DNA of 64,000 nucleotides from Syngnathus acus (GCF_901709675.1 NC_051098.1:7319000-7382999); one strand, 5' to 3'. Shown: positions 39,016 to 52,191, counted from the first letter of the stretch. Numbers and translations: made by a program. The notes: generated by a model not told the origin, from the letters alone.

Positions 39016-42000
39016 TGAGTGAGTCAGGAGACTCTAGATTTAAAGAAAAACAGCTCAACCTCAGAAGTTGAATGTGCCTTGGCACTTCAAATAAAACCCT
39101 TTATGTGTGCATCAGCTTGATCATGGAATTTATCAATTGGATTTCTATTATTTCCAATCAATCAAGAAGCTCAATACGGTAAATGCTCACAAATTGTCCA
39201 GTCCTGCTGGTAGTGACCTAGTACACAGAGTTTTCAAATGCTACCTGTGATCGCCAGCTGTCAAGGGTTGTTGTGACTTGGGAGGAGCACAGCCACTGGG
39301 CCACCATAACAGTAAAAAGCGGCAGGGAGGTCTTGTTCTGTATTCTGAGTGCAGCATGGTTAAGACGCTTGCTGTTTGCTGAGACAGCAGATGACTTGCC
39401 TTACTCTTTCAGCCATTCACTGAACCAAAACAGGATAGACTTAATTGCCTCATTAGCAAAAGGGGCCAGCGAGGAGTCGGCATCTTAAAAACAGTTCAAT
39501 GTCAAACGTGCAACTGAGAGTTGAGGTCAAAAGCGAAACCGGCATGTGGAAAATTTGTGTTTTATGAGGGGTAACCGTATTTTATACATCTTTCATCAGG
39601 TTTAATCTCAGAATGTAACACACCATACTTTTGCTATGATGTTACTTCCTCAAACGGTCTATTTTTAAGCTTGAATCCATTAGAAAGCAGTGTCATCATG
39701 CCAACAAATTATTTTAAGAGCTTGATTGTGCAGACTGCTACAGTATTTCCTCCTACACTGCACATTTGGGATGTGGAGAATAAATCAAGCCAAACAGTAA
39801 CATTCTGGATTCCCCTCTTAAAAAAGGAAATACAAAATAAAAATTGATGTCCATGGCATCTTTTGTTTAAACATTTTTGAGAGAGACATAAAAAAGAGAG
39901 TCCAGCATTACACTTCCTTTCAGTGACTGTCAAAATACTCATATGACTGCTCAAATGTAAAAGGTCAAACTGTGACTGGAATGTTGTACTGAGCTCTTGC
40001 CAATCTGATGCAACGGCTGTTAAATATGACAAGTTCCATAATTGGCAGGCTGCCAGAATAAAGGAAAGGGCCAAAATCACACTCATTTGACTTTCACCAA
40101 AGATATTTGTGTGAAAGTCCTCTTAGCAAAGAGAGTTTGATTAAAAATCATATTAAACAAGAACAGTTTTACATTTAATGGCTATACACAGATGCCTGCC
40201 TCATACTTGAGAAAATGAGACGTCTCTCATGTAAGATATGTAACATCCCTAGTGAGTATACTTAAACACTGTAGACGATACAGTCATCACTGTGAGTCTA
40301 CATTTATAAAATGCACAGCTCCACATCTGCACGGGCAGTATAGTGTTAAGACTCCATTTCATCAACCAGTCATGTCTAACGAGTTGGAAAATCCAAAGGT
40401 GTTTGCACCATCTGTGCTCAAGCGCTTTGCTGGAAAGAGGGAGAAAAAAAGATAAAGTGTTTGACCAGTCTCTGATTTTCCAAATAAATTACTTTTATCT
40501 CCTACACAAATGTACTCCTCATTCTTGACCCCTTGACTGACAGAGGAGCACTGAACTCCTGACTATGTAACACCGGGGGGAGTACCACAATCATTTGCCA
40601 TTACATACCTAATAATTGAGTCTTGTAATTAATCAATGACAGCCAGTTAACAAGGTTTATACTGTGGTATGAAAGGCCAAATTGCTGGCATTGTGGTTAG
40701 ATAATTAAACCATCCATCCATCAAATACTGTGGCCTGCCTTACACTGCAAGAGAGTGAGATTGGACTACTTCACAGTTTGCTGATATCAAATGCATGAGG
40801 TGTGCTTTTGATGACTTTTTCAAATCAATGATTAATAAAAATTCAAATAGCAGTGACAGTGTGGGAGAACTGTACTGAAGAATAATCTGTACATTAAGCC
40901 ACTTTGGGAAATAATATGTATCGCCATGAAATGCATTTTTTATTTGACAAAGAATGGTCAGGAAAAAACATATTTAGGAATACATATTAACAGATTGTTT
41001 TAGTGTGTGGTGAACATAATTTTTAATAACGTATCATGAGATTGTCTTGGTTGGTCCGTAGCTATTAAGAACCAGTAAAGTAGCAGACATCGAGTTAATC
41101 AAATTATATCATAGTGTGTAATGTTGGAATTATTTTGGAGTTGTTTCTCGAGATTTGGTTCATTTGAGGGATCAACTTCTGTTGTGGTCATTTTTAGGGA
41201 ATCATTAAAAAAAAAGAGTCAACCAGGGTCAAACTCTTGATGTCATCAACAATTAATTATCTGTAAGGGTAAAGTCGTGTGTATGTTGATAGGAGTAGCT
41301 CTTAAGTCGTTCCACAACTTCAAAATGCAAGCACAATTAGGAATTGAACAATACAGATTTATTTCACAAAACCACTGTACTGAAATTTAAGTTATAAAAC
41401 AGAAACTGCTTTTCTTCCAAGGAAAATCTTTCAGACAGAAAACACAATCCTGCCTTATACTACATAGTCATTTAAATATTTTGATCCAAACTGAAGCGAT
41501 AACCAAGTTTTGCCTTATAGTTTAGTCCATTACATTGAGCTGGTTGTTTAAGTCTTATGCAGGAAACTGGTTTATCTTCCACCACATGAATCAATGACTA
41601 CTGGACGCCCTCCACTGCCGATCAGACACCATCAGTCTTCCGGTCCTTCCTTTGCTGCGGCCAAAGATAAATGTGTGAAGGGTAGAAAGGTTTCTCATGA
41701 TTAAAGCCATAAATGCTTTAGGCAAGAGTGGCGAGCAAAGGAGGAAATGGAGTGAGACAATGGAGCAAACAGGGTTCAAAACACCTAATGGAGTGTCCTG
41801 CTTGCTGGGCTAATAGACTGCTTCAAATTGAAAGGAACAGCAGGCGACTAAACAGAGCGCTGTGGAACATTTCCACCAGTTCATTCAGCCAGAAACCAAT
41901 TGCAAAAGCGCGAGGAGAGGCAAAAAGGCACGGCTGGGTTGTTATTGTTTGGGCAGGTACGGGTTGCTTCGATTGTTCTGCAATTAATCCTGACCATTGA

Positions 42001-45000
42001 CTAACATCGGAACAGACAGAAAAGCCAATGCTTCAGGTAGCTGTGCCAAAATGGACTAAATGTGTACACAATATTTTATAATTTATTCTCTCTACATTAC
42101 CATGTTTCAAGATTGATGGTTGGAGACTCCCTGTGGTCTCTGCTGTGAGGTCTTGCTGATTTGTATCTCGGCAGCTTGCGTTGATATCCACACAGATATT
42201 TCAACATGATAATCGATAATCACAGTGTGAAACCAGTCTCCCCACCGGCTAGGTCTGACAGTTGCGGGTCATAACCAATTAAAAGTGCTTAGCTTCTGGT
42301 TGGAAAACACCAACAACTATTGGAAGACAGTTTACTAGTGTTAGCACACCCGCCACTCATTGGGAAAGGGCAAAAGTACAGACAGGGATTTTGGGACTGT
42401 GAAGTAAAATATTACTTTAGGTCCCACCATTTCTTGCAGAAAATTGAAAATAGCCTAGAATTTTCTTGGACCCCTGTCAGTCACGGCCCTCAGACTCTTA
42501 ATCACTTTTCTTCCCTTTACAGCGCTCCTGGGAAATGGTAGCCAGCAAACATGGAGTTCAGGCTCTTATGGTGATGTAAACATGGAATTGATTGATTTGT
42601 AAACGTGTCCTGAAGCCATGGAGGCAAAATAGAGTGCTGTTAATTCAGTCACAACTACAATTAAAAGATAAAGATCGTGAGGTTAACTACAACCAGTCAT
42701 TTACAATGATTATTCATTCACATGGATGGATTTGTTACCTAGACTGGGTGACTTTTACCAATAATGCTGAAATATTGACAAGGCGTTTTATATTTGGGCG
42801 GTATAAGCACATATTTTTACAGAAGCTACTGTCTGGCATATAGCGTCAATGTGGTATTTGGATTTTTTCCTCATTAGCTCATTGTCTCCATGATGTGCCC
42901 GCAATACAGAGCGTCTCGTAGACTCCAAGCTCCCTCTGAGCAATAAAGATTTATCCTTTTAAGCTGTTTATTCTGCAGCACAGTTGGATTGCACAATTAA
43001 CGGCACAGAAAATAGATTGGGAGATTTAAAGAGAACTTACATTAGATCAAACTCGCGCATTTGCACCAGCAGTTACGACTGAGCGAGTTCTTATCACTTC
43101 AGCTCTGACCGTGTTTATATTTATAAAGAAATGCCTATTAAAGAACATTATGCAAGGTGTTTTGAGCTGGTATCACCTTAGCTGCTTCAGGCGAAGAGCA
43201 CTTTAGTTGTGTTGGTCAAAGATTGAATCTTGTTTACTGCAACGTCCATAACTGGGGGCAAAACCACAGTGGGGTGAATCAGCACAAGACAATTTCCATG
43301 CTCTGCTTCACGGACTGCATGAGTGTTGAATCGGCGTTTATTCCTGATTTGATCTTAGTATTGCTTACATAGAACAATCAATAGACCTTGATTAAAATTG
43401 CAATAAAACAACAACACATTTTCATTTTAAACCAAAATATATTGAGAGTGCAGCTTAATCTCATGCTTGGTGGTAGTAGTAGGAAGAGTAATAGTCGTAC
43501 TGTTACATTCACTCTTTGACAAGCATTGCCACGATGTGGTAGCATGTATCTCTCGGGTGAGTTGAAAGCAAAATCTCAAGTGCCTCTTTCCAATATTTAT
43601 GCCATGGAGCAGATGACCTCACATTTTTTTCAAGGAAAAAGAAAGCTGTATTTGCATTTGCTCCATTGACTTTCATGGTTATTCCCCACTGCAAATAAAT
43701 CAAAATCCCTCCCTTTGGGGGGAGTGTCCGGGTCTATAAAGCTTATATGGAACAGGGGCCCTATATTTCTATAGGGCTGTTAACGGGTCATGTGCCCTCA
43801 TTTGAAGTTATTCGCCTCCGAACCTGCATAGGCCCTAGCTTATCCCAAGTGGTTGATCATAACAAGATTTATAACTATAAGCGTGTATGTTTTTTGGATT
43901 CTATCAAAACTACAATTCGCAAGAAATTGTGTCATGACATGACAAATGTTGCTTGTTATTCGAAAAAGAAATGTATTTACCAAACGGATCTGCTAGTTTC
44001 GTTGCCAATGATGGGAAATTCTTGGTCTGGATTGGATTTGGTGACCAAGAAAGAGAATTTTGATTCTCTATGATATCATTTGATATCATCTATCGTAATA
44101 ATAACAACCAGAGCATCTGCCTGGTGTTATCATCACTCCTTTTTTTTTCTGCTGGACAGACAAGATTAGGCTGTTATATAAGGACAAGCAAATCGGTTCT
44201 TCATCTGTGTATACATTTCTTTTAAACAAGCATAATAGCATTCTAGTGAGGTGATGTCATGTGTGGTCTGCACACATGTGGCTCATTTAATATGAATGCA
44301 AGTCTCTCCAGAACATCTGTCAACGATTAGGAGTGAAGTGAAATAGGCAGTTCCCGTTCTTACGTTTCAGAATAATCTGGCACTCATTTTCCAAGAGAAA
44401 GAAAAATCCTGGCAAATTTATCAGTCAGAAACATAACAGCAACCCAGCTCTGTTAATGCATGTTCCTTGTGTTTTACAAGCTCCGAGGGACAAAAGGCCA
44501 ACACAGATGAGGAGCTGGAATAACTTGCGAGTGTGTGTGTGTGTGGGGGTCGTAAAAACGGCAGCCAAAATTTTAAGAAAATGTCAAAAAACAAGATCGC
44601 ATACAATGACGACAAATTCACCAGATACTCACTCCACCGCCGTGACCTTTAATCCTACCTCCCGTGTCTTATACTGCTATCAAAAAAAAAAAAACATGGT
44701 GCAACCAGTAAAACACTAACTGAACAAAAGGGTGCATGTCTACTTACAAGCATTCTAATCATGGCAGCCGGCTTGCAGCGACAGAATAAAAAAGGAAGAC
44801 CTTCGGACTAAAAGCACCACAATCAATGAAACATGAAGAAGCCCTCAGGTACAGAAAAAGGACAGCTTGTTATTCAGAGAAGCACTCCTACGTTGGAAAA
44901 TCCACGCATGTCGACGGGGGGGAGCGCTTGGAAGCCAAATCAGTGTTTGTTGATAATATGGGTCAACTGTTGGGAAGACCCTCAGTATTAATCTTCAGTC

Positions 45001-45609
45001 ACCTTCCATGAAGAGCGTTTGCTCATCTAGTTTTCCGTGCCCTTGCTGAGCCCTTCAAATGTGCCACTTTTACACCGAGTACAACAATTCTCACATGATA
45101 TCGGCTTTATACTGTGCCCCGCTTGTCATAACATCTACCATGCAGGTGGAAAGGAAGTCTTTGAACTAGTTGGTGCAATGTAATCACAGCTCCTCCTGCA
45201 TTTACATTGCACTGTACACTCTTAGATGAAAATCCACAGGATATTGATTCCTGGGATGATTTGCATCGTTCGTTCATTGTGTGTGCAAGTGAGATTTGCC
45301 TCTGCATCATCAAGTGCAAATTAATTGTGCCTGCCAATTAAACTGAGAGTGAAAGCCATTTGAGGGTGTACGCTACTGCAACGTGATATGAAGGTTAATT
45401 CCGTTTCCATTCAGCGCACCACCTGACCGACAAATGCTTTAAATATCTACGAAGCATATGTAGAAAATTCCATACCTAGTGGTGATTTTCAAAGCATCTT
45501 CAGCACTTAAGGCCCAACGCTAAATAATCAACACAATATAAAAAAAATAATGCCTGATAATTAGATCTCAAAAAGCTATGGTTTTGTGGATTGTCAAACG
45601 TCAGCAGCT

Positions 45610-45640
45610 GTGTGTGTGAGTGTGTGTGTGTATGTGCATG
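45610..45640. repeat. TG-rich microsatellite
   Basis: TG repeats with interruptions by AG, AT and CA dinucleotides. Confidence 0.85.
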
Positions 45641-45917
45641 TTTGTGGTGGAGTGTGATTCAGGCGCAAACACATCAAGATGTCACTTCATAACCTCTGGC
45701 TCAGGAGACTCCTGTCATCTTCACAATTCTGATATCGTCGGCCGAGCCCCGCAGACATGCTAAATATAGAATGGGGACAAAATTTGCTGTTTGTAACCAC
45801 TGCTCTGCTCATCTACATCTAAAACAAGCTGTGTGCCTTGACACCGCCATCTTCTCGAAGAGCATGCAGGCAAGAAGCCACAAATTCTGCCATCAGTGGA
45901 TCTCCTTGAAAGACTGA

Positions 45918-45951
45918 CACACACACACACACGCACGCACGTACACACACA
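45918..45951. repeat. CA-rich microsatellite
   Basis: CA repeats with ACGC interruptions. Confidence 0.9.
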
Positions 45952-46139
45952 AAAATACATTTTTGTCACAAATGTTACAGTGCGTTATTATGACTTGGAA
46001 AGTCATAGCCTCATTCCCAACCAGTCGCTGGAGGACAGATGGCCACTCCATTGTCGGTCCGCTTTACCTGTGCGAGTCAAGCCCTGCAGCGGGTGGAGTC
46101 ACTTGATTTGACCTTGTTTCTCATTTTGCATTAGCCAAA

Positions 46140-46350
46140 ATACAAAAGGGAGTTATGGAGCCTGCTGTGGCGATTAATTGCACTGATTATCTGTAATGGC
46201 ACCAGTGGAAATTACATCGGCAAAAGATATTAAATTAACAAAGTTTTGCTACTTGCAGCGCTGTAGCCAAATAGAAAAGGAAAGAGCCCTGATTAATGAA
46301 AATTGATTCTTCTCCTTGCACTGCTATTGATCTTTAAATGCATTCATGCT
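46140..46350. promoter_or_regulatory. enhancer-like unique block near the 5' end of clmp intron 1
   Basis: Contains GGCGATTAATTGCACTGATT, ATCTGTAATGGCACC, CCCTGATTAATGAAAATTGA and TTTAAATGCATTCATGCTGG in unique sequence about 2.4 kb downstream of exon 1. The texture fits a homeodomain-rich enhancer; not tested. Confidence 0.33.
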
Positions 46351-46809
46351 GGTACCATTTCAGGTGGAAAAAAATTCTTTAAGTCACAGCAAAATCATCT
46401 ACATATATATACGTATATATATAGTTTGATAGATCACTAGTTGGGAAACTATATTTTTGCTGACATGCTTGAATGTGAGACAAATCAAAAAGGATGACAA
46501 TTAACTGTACTTATGGATTCATAAAATTCTGAACCAGTAGAATGTATATGAATAGTAATGAATAATTATTATGACTGCATTCTTGTGTATATCTAGTCTT
46601 TTTTGTAAAATCTGTACTTTTTAAAACGATGCATTTTTATTAAAGAAAACCCTTAATGATCAGAAATGATGACATCTCATTAAATTTCAACCTAATCGTT
46701 GTCACTACAATTTATACATTTGAATTTGACTCTCATATTATGACAACTTTATTCTCACATTATCATATCAGTTTTATAACTTTATACATGATTCTGTCCT
46801 AATTGAGTA

Positions 46810-46875
46810 GCTGAGAGAAGGGGCACATTCTGTCAAGGGCATACATAGACAAGCAACCACACACACCCTCATTTC
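46810..46875 (+). repeat. possible short fragment of the dispersed teleost repeat
   Basis: AGGGCATACATAGACAAGCA followed by ACCACACACACCCTCAT resembles the 'AGGGCACATATAGACAAACAACCATTCACACTC' part of the family, with a deletion before it. The match is short, so the call is tentative. Confidence 0.4.
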
Positions 46876-47033
46876 CAGAACATGCCGCCGCATTTCAGGA
46901 AACGTTCACACTGCCCGTACATACCTACACTTCTAATTTTGAGAGATGAATACCTGAGTAAATACCTGTACATGCATTCATAGGCACACAAGTATACTGT
47001 ATATGTCATTCATATTTCTTCATTTTAAAGGTA

Positions 47034-47110
47034 CAGTGTGCAAGACCCAGAGCCATCCAGTGGTCAAATCATAGAATGTAACTCACCTTGAATTCAGCTG
47101 ACATTCAAGA
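47034..47110 (+). repeat. possible fragment of a second dispersed teleost repeat
   Basis: TTAAAGGTACAGTGTGCAAG followed by CATCCAGTGGTCAAATC resembles a common short interspersed fish repeat beginning TTAAAGGTACAGTGTGTAAG. It stops at the TA microsatellite that follows. Confidence 0.45.
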
Positions 47111-47115
47111 ATTCA

Positions 47116-47117
<2 letters not shown>

Positions 47118-47164
<47 letters not shown>
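47118..47164. repeat. TA dinucleotide microsatellite
   Basis: An uninterrupted run of about 23 TA units. Confidence 0.97.
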
Positions 47165-47165
<1 letters not shown>

Positions 47166-48642
47166 GAATGGTATATCATCTTCACATTCTTTTGGCCAGA
47201 CAAACTCACCTTGCTTGTACAAAAAAAAAAAAATACTATATATATGTGTGCAATTAGTGCTATGATGTTATCAGGAATAAGTCACTTTGAGCAGCATTAA
47301 GTTGAGCTAAAAATCCCCTAATAGCCAAACACAAGAGATGAGGTAAACCAAAAAATGTGCTTGTATGCAAAGTCTACAGCAGCGTCAGCTCTTGCAGTTA
47401 AAGTGCAGTCCGAGCGACCATCTCCACGGGACACATTTGGGAGCATCAAGAGCCTCAGGACATCACGATACGTACAATATGTACAATATATAGTCTTTTA
47501 GCTCCACAACTCTGACAAGTAATTGGGACCAACCCCAATTTTTTCCCATTTTTAGTAACTGAACACAATACATGTACAATATATAGGCCAACATAACTAA
47601 TTTACAGCAATAATAAAAAAAAAAAACATGGAGCATAAACAAAGCATTCACTGTACAACTAAACAAAGGTATGAAATTTTAAACACAAAGCCTGCAGTCT
47701 ATTGACTCCTCTCCAAACTGCAAGTGTCCCACACTCAAACAAGACTTTTGGAGTCCGACCAGACAAAATAAGCCTGCAGAACTTTGGTGGTCTAACAGAA
47801 AACACACAGGGGATTCCAAACCTTTGCGCAAACAAAGAAACCCTGGCTTGTTCATACACTCTTGGTGCATACTTCTAGGTTTAAATCATTCCAATTCCCA
47901 AATTGGCCCGTTCCTCCCATTTGACTGCAGGTGATGAAACAGAAGTGGGAGGAGGTATGAGACATTTTACTGGAAGTCAGTTTTTACACAGTCTCACTGG
48001 CTTACATTAACTCCCAGCCAGAAGAGTCATAGTGGAATTAAAGAGTCCTTAATTTAGTTCAGAATCTGCCGGACACTCCTCTTCTTAGCGCATTACTACA
48101 GTTAGTAGTACTATTCATGGACAGTACACTTCAAGAGGAGTGTATTTCTATTTTAAAAAATTGGCCAAAGTATGGGAAAAACGAGAATGGAATTTATAGA
48201 ATGTTTTTGTGATCATTATAATCATCAAAACTAAACATAAAAACATCTCTCAATAAATGTTTTTTTTTCTCTCTCTCTGGTAAAATGGGGTTCCAACTCC
48301 ATAAAATAGCAAAAGCATATGTGTAACCCAATTTAACATTTTTAGCCAGTAAATATTCGGTGTCATTATAACAAAAGCTTATTCATAAGGGAGTGGTCAA
48401 GCTAACTTTTTGAGGGGCTCCACTAATTCTGTGTTTTCATCACTCAAATGGATGTATGCACTTGCTATGGGAATAGAACGCGCACGACAGAAGGAAATAA
48501 TTATTTATATTTCCAGTGACATCATTTGGCTGGTGCCAGATGTGTTGTCAAGGACTCCCTTATTATACGGAGAGAAATAATTGAAAAAAGATCACGACAT
48601 GGACGAGGAGAATGTTCCCATTCGCCTTTGTCTAATATAGTC

Positions 48643-48665
48643 CCTTTTTTTTTTTTTTTTTTTTT
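48643..48665. repeat. poly(T) run beside clmp exon 1 donor
   Basis: About 23 consecutive T on the plus strand, that is poly(A) in the clmp pre-mRNA, starting about 20 bases inside intron 1. It is a likely site of assembly-length error and of internal oligo-dT priming in cDNA data. Confidence 0.9.
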
Positions 48666-48687
48666 AAATAAAAGAACACAGACTTAC

Positions 48688-48718
48688 CCAGAAACAAATA
48701 GCGAAATGTTGCAGACAT
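48688..48718 (-). CDS. clmp: clmp exon 1, coding part (start codon and first part of signal peptide)
   Basis: Seen: on the minus strand an ATG at 48718-48716 with G at -3 opens ten codons reading MSATFRYLFL plus one base (G), followed at once by a consensus donor GTAAGT (48687-48682). The phase-1 end fits the usual junction between a signal-peptide exon and an Ig exon. Spliced to exon 2 the next codon becomes Val and the hydrophobic run continues as VLLSPLSGGA, completing a signal peptide. The reading frame stays open upstream to about 48844 but has no other ATG there, so this start is the best one. The 31 bases alone are too few for homology; the assignment rests on donor, phase, hydrophobicity and the CpG-rich surroundings. 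A different first exon cannot be excluded without RNA evidence. In the intron, a run of about 23 A (plus-strand T, 48643-48665) begins about 20 bases past the donor. Confidence 0.72.
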
Positions 48719-49115
48719 CGCGGCTGGAAATCCCACATACAAAAGGAGGTGGAAACAATGCGCTGAGGACGCCGTCACATTCACACGCGAATGGCGAATT
48801 AGACGAGAGAGAATGTCAGCAAAAGAGCACAAAAATGTTGACACGGGGACATCATGTGTCTCCGCGAGCCTTCGATGTCATCATTCTGGGTGGAAAACAC
48901 GCGCAAGCACACTTGGCCTCGGATCAAAGTTCCTCCCTCTCCTGCAATCAGAAAAGCTGCGTTGAGGTTGTGCCGTGGGACGTGCGTGTCGTGTGCGGGG
49001 TCTACTCGGTCTCCTCCTCACATGAGGCTCTCCTCCTTTGGCTCCTCCGCTGCACAAAATACCAGCAAGGAGGAGGAGGAGGTAGGGGAGGAGGAGGAGG
49101 GCGAAAAGGTGGATG
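48719..49115 (-). promoter_or_regulatory. clmp: CpG-enriched clmp promoter and 5' UTR region
   Basis: Directly upstream of the exon 1 ATG lie roughly two dozen CpG dinucleotides in about 390 bases, in a window that is otherwise strongly CpG-poor. The far end holds a GGA-rich tract (TCC repeats in the sense of the gene). No clear TATA box is visible, consistent with a TATA-less, dispersed-start promoter. The exact start site and UTR length cannot be read from sequence alone. The plus-strand open frame of 196 codons across this segment is best explained by high GC and few stops, not by a gene. Confidence 0.6.
49067..49102. repeat. GGA/TCC-rich purine-pyrimidine tract near clmp promoter
   Basis: A near-perfect run of GGA triplets on the plus strand, broken once by GGTAGGGG. 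Its mirror-symmetric purine/pyrimidine strands could form triplex DNA and are common near TATA-less promoters. It sits about 350 bases upstream of the clmp start codon. Confidence 0.8.
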
Positions 49116-49200
49116 ATGATGCTGAAGGATGGAGACCTCTAGAGTCTGAACTTCTCTTACGCAGCATTCTGCACACCAATGGATTTCTGGTTGATTGTTT

Positions 49201-50061
49201 TTAGGGTTGCATTATTGTAAGAGAGAAATTTAAGGCAACATCCTTTGAGAAATATGCATGGATATACACCCACTGCAATTGGAATCTTACTAAGCATATC
49301 GAGACACGAGACAAGAAGTGACAGTTTTGATGAGCACATCAGTCCAAGTCCAACATTAATTTTTTTGCAAAATAAATGTCAATCCTCATTTGGTTATTGT
49401 GCATCAAAAACACATATTTTTTCTCTTACTATCCTTGTTCATACTTTTTTTATTCACACAATATGATTGAATTTAAATTGTCACTATGTCTAAATGTTAA
49501 TCTTATTCTGCCACTTGTTTTGAAAGTTTGCCGTAGCGTGGGATTCAACCTCAGTATTCATTCAATTATAATATTACACTTTTAACTCCCAACAGAAATA
49601 ATCTCAAGGTACTTGTAAAATGGATGAAGAGTAGTGGATAACCACATGAAAGAAACCCAACAGATCTCCCACATGAGCTTGCAATTTGGAGGCAGAGGGA
49701 GTTCTTTGAAAGCACGTCATAATGATTCAGTGTGGGGAAACCATCTCCCTCGACTTGCCTTACTTGTTCTTTGTTGTGAATGAGACAGCACTTATGCAAA
49801 GCTAAACTTGACAAATTGATACCTGACCAAACAGCAAAATGTGGGGATGTAAAACATTTGTCTGTGACATTGATGCCATACCATTGCCAGAAGATCAGAC
49901 AATGCACTTACCAATGAGCACAAGGTTGGTCTGTCCACATGAACGTCCATTATATGAATGAACATGCGAATGACAATAAAAAAAATCTCATTCACCTCTT
50001 GCATTGGATGTGATTGAATTATGCAGGTGGACCTAATGTAATGACCACATACTTTCTGTAT

Positions 50062-50132
<71 letters not shown>

Positions 50133-52191
50133 TTTGTTTGTTTATTTGTTTGTTTATTATTCCTTAATTTCATTATTCATTTATGTGTATTTTTTTAAGT
50201 CATTAAGTCATTGAGGTCAGAGGAGATTAAACAAAAATATGCTGCATGTTCTCATTTCCAAAGGCTCCATATATTCTCCTCGGCTATTTATAGTTTTCAG
50301 GCTGAGATGACGCATGTTTGTGATCAAAGGCATTTAAATACATCTATTTGAAACCAGGTTGCATTTTTTTTTTTTAATTTAAAACAGGTATTTGGGGATT
50401 ATGTGATCAATCTGTTTCCCCATTTAAAACAATTACATACTTTTTGACCCCCCCTGTCTCACCGCCAAGTCTTGCTTAATGGTTTTAACAGGAGTAAAAA
50501 AATGGTCAAATGAAAACCGACTAATCTAGGTAGAGAACTGTTGTCTGCTCTCAGAACCCAAAAGAAATTAATCCCCCACTCCAGTTTCCCAACAATCGAC
50601 AGAGATAACAAAAGGCCTCTCATCCCCCAGTGGCTTCTTCTCTGTTTCCTGCTTTCTCCTTCTCCCCCCCCTCAAGTGACTTGCTCTTCAGCCTCAGCAC
50701 CAGCCTTCCTCCATTCCTTTCCGTTCCAATAACTAGAGAGCTTGAAATGACGTCTTGCATGCACTCACTCACGGAGCACACAAAACAAAATGCACACAGA
50801 CATCACTTGATGGGAGACAGAGCGACAAATACACAACATAATTCAAAAGTGTTGGAGCAAGAGGAAGATAAGATGTAGTAAAGTGGTGTCTTCAGTTCTG
50901 TGCACCACGGACAACACCGCAGTGTTTTTCTCCCTTTTGTTTTGTCGATTTTTTTCTGTGGATTTCTGTGGATTTAAAAAGGTCACAGCAGAAAATCTGT
51001 ATCAAAGTGTGGTAAAGCAACCTAACTATTACAGAACTGATGTCAAAAGATGATGGATGGCTCGTTTTAAAAGGCGTCTGCCCTGCAATTGCAACTGTAA
51101 TGAAAGTTCTGATCAAAAACAAAACAAACAAATGAATGATTGCATTTGGCAACATTTCCTTAAAAGCAGCAGACTCTCGTGGCAAAGCACAGTTAACCTT
51201 CAAAAATTAATTCAAATAATTGGAGGTTAAGTTGTGTTATTTTCAGGGGGGACGGGACTATTTGTGTTTTGTTTGTTTTTTAAACCCCATGATACCAGGC
51301 ACCAGCTTTGGCAATGAGGAATTGTGCCAATAACCATAGAACAGGAGATGAAATCCATGCAGAAGTAAGCATGCATGCTGGCTGCCCAGTACAACAAAAA
51401 TAAAGTGATATGCAAAGATCATTAATGATGAAGGAAGATTGGAATATACACCAAATCTATATTGAGAGCCACCTGCCTGTTATCCACAATAATCCTCTCA
51501 TCCTCCGTCATTCAGTGGTTAACTTCTTTTCACACATTCAGACTAATATTACCTGAAATATTTTGTCTACAGTTCATCAGGAGTTCATGAGGAAAAGGTT
51601 TGGACCAATTAAGTCAAAGGTTTGGAACCAATGTCTAGTGGAATCACAGACATGTTAGAACATGACTGCTCTTTTAAAAGATGACCTCACTTTAGTGAAC
51701 ATCTATGGCAGGTGGACATGAAATGTGACACCAGCTCATTGTTGATTGTAACTCATTGTAGTTGAGCTGCATATATCACATGCAGTCCAGTTGGTGCCAT
51801 GAGAGGCAACCTGTCTATGTTTGGTGGCTTGGCCTTAGAGTATGATGTAGCACCCCAATGCAGATGGCATCACAGATGGTTGATATTTATACCACAGGGC
51901 TTTGAAAAGTCACCAGTGTGAAAACTGTTCATTCTCCCAGCACAACAGGCTTACCCCACTTATTTCATTCAGCACTGGAAATGTATGTCCAGCTATAGCA
52001 TTAAGTTACAGTAGGTTACCTAATGACAGTATGCCAAATATTTATATTTTAATGAGGGAAGAAGACTCATTGCCATGGTGAGTACTGACTAATTACCTAC
52101 AAGTGAGAAGAATGGTGGCTGATATTGGGGTCCCAGCCAAGACAACTCTTCTGCTAGGCATTTTAGCTGAGAGCATCCCTGCTTTGTGTGG
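49201..52191. other. upstream region, no gene recognised
   Basis: AT-rich unique sequence upstream of clmp with a long TTTA microsatellite at 50059-50158. Open frames are short and without known motifs. No second gene sharing the clmp promoter can be recognised. Confidence 0.55.
50059..50158. repeat. TTTA tetranucleotide microsatellite
   Basis: About 100 bases of TTTA repeats, uninterrupted except for three TTTG variants in the right-hand part. It is a probable length polymorphism. Confidence 0.97.

Larger units (their letters stand above)
3745..48687 (-). other. clmp: clmp intron 1 (about 44.9 kb)
   Basis: Bounded by donor GTAAGT after exon 1 and the CCTCCAG acceptor before exon 2, both on the minus strand. 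I find no further CLMP coding sequence and no other recognisable protein gene inside it; open frames here are short, lack known motifs and behave as chance frames. It carries the repeats listed separately plus stretches of unique, moderately AT-rich sequence. A very long first intron is also known for mammalian CLMP, so the size is plausible and suggests regulatory content. Blocks over 300 bases without listed features (for example 5.0-9.7, 10.5-13.8, 23.3-28.2, 36.1-38.8 and 39.1-45.6 kb) show nothing I can name beyond short homopolymers and small CA/GT runs. Confidence 0.72.

Noticed and set aside
46403-46424. ATATATATACGTATATATAT palindrome
   Set aside because: Simple alternating TA sequence with one CG; no need to invoke a specific site.
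48526-49116. 196-codon plus-strand open frame
   Set aside because: It runs antisense over the clmp exon 1 and CpG-rich promoter, includes the poly(T) and GGA tracts as poly-Phe and poly-Gly runs, and shows no domain. It is a GC-driven chance frame.
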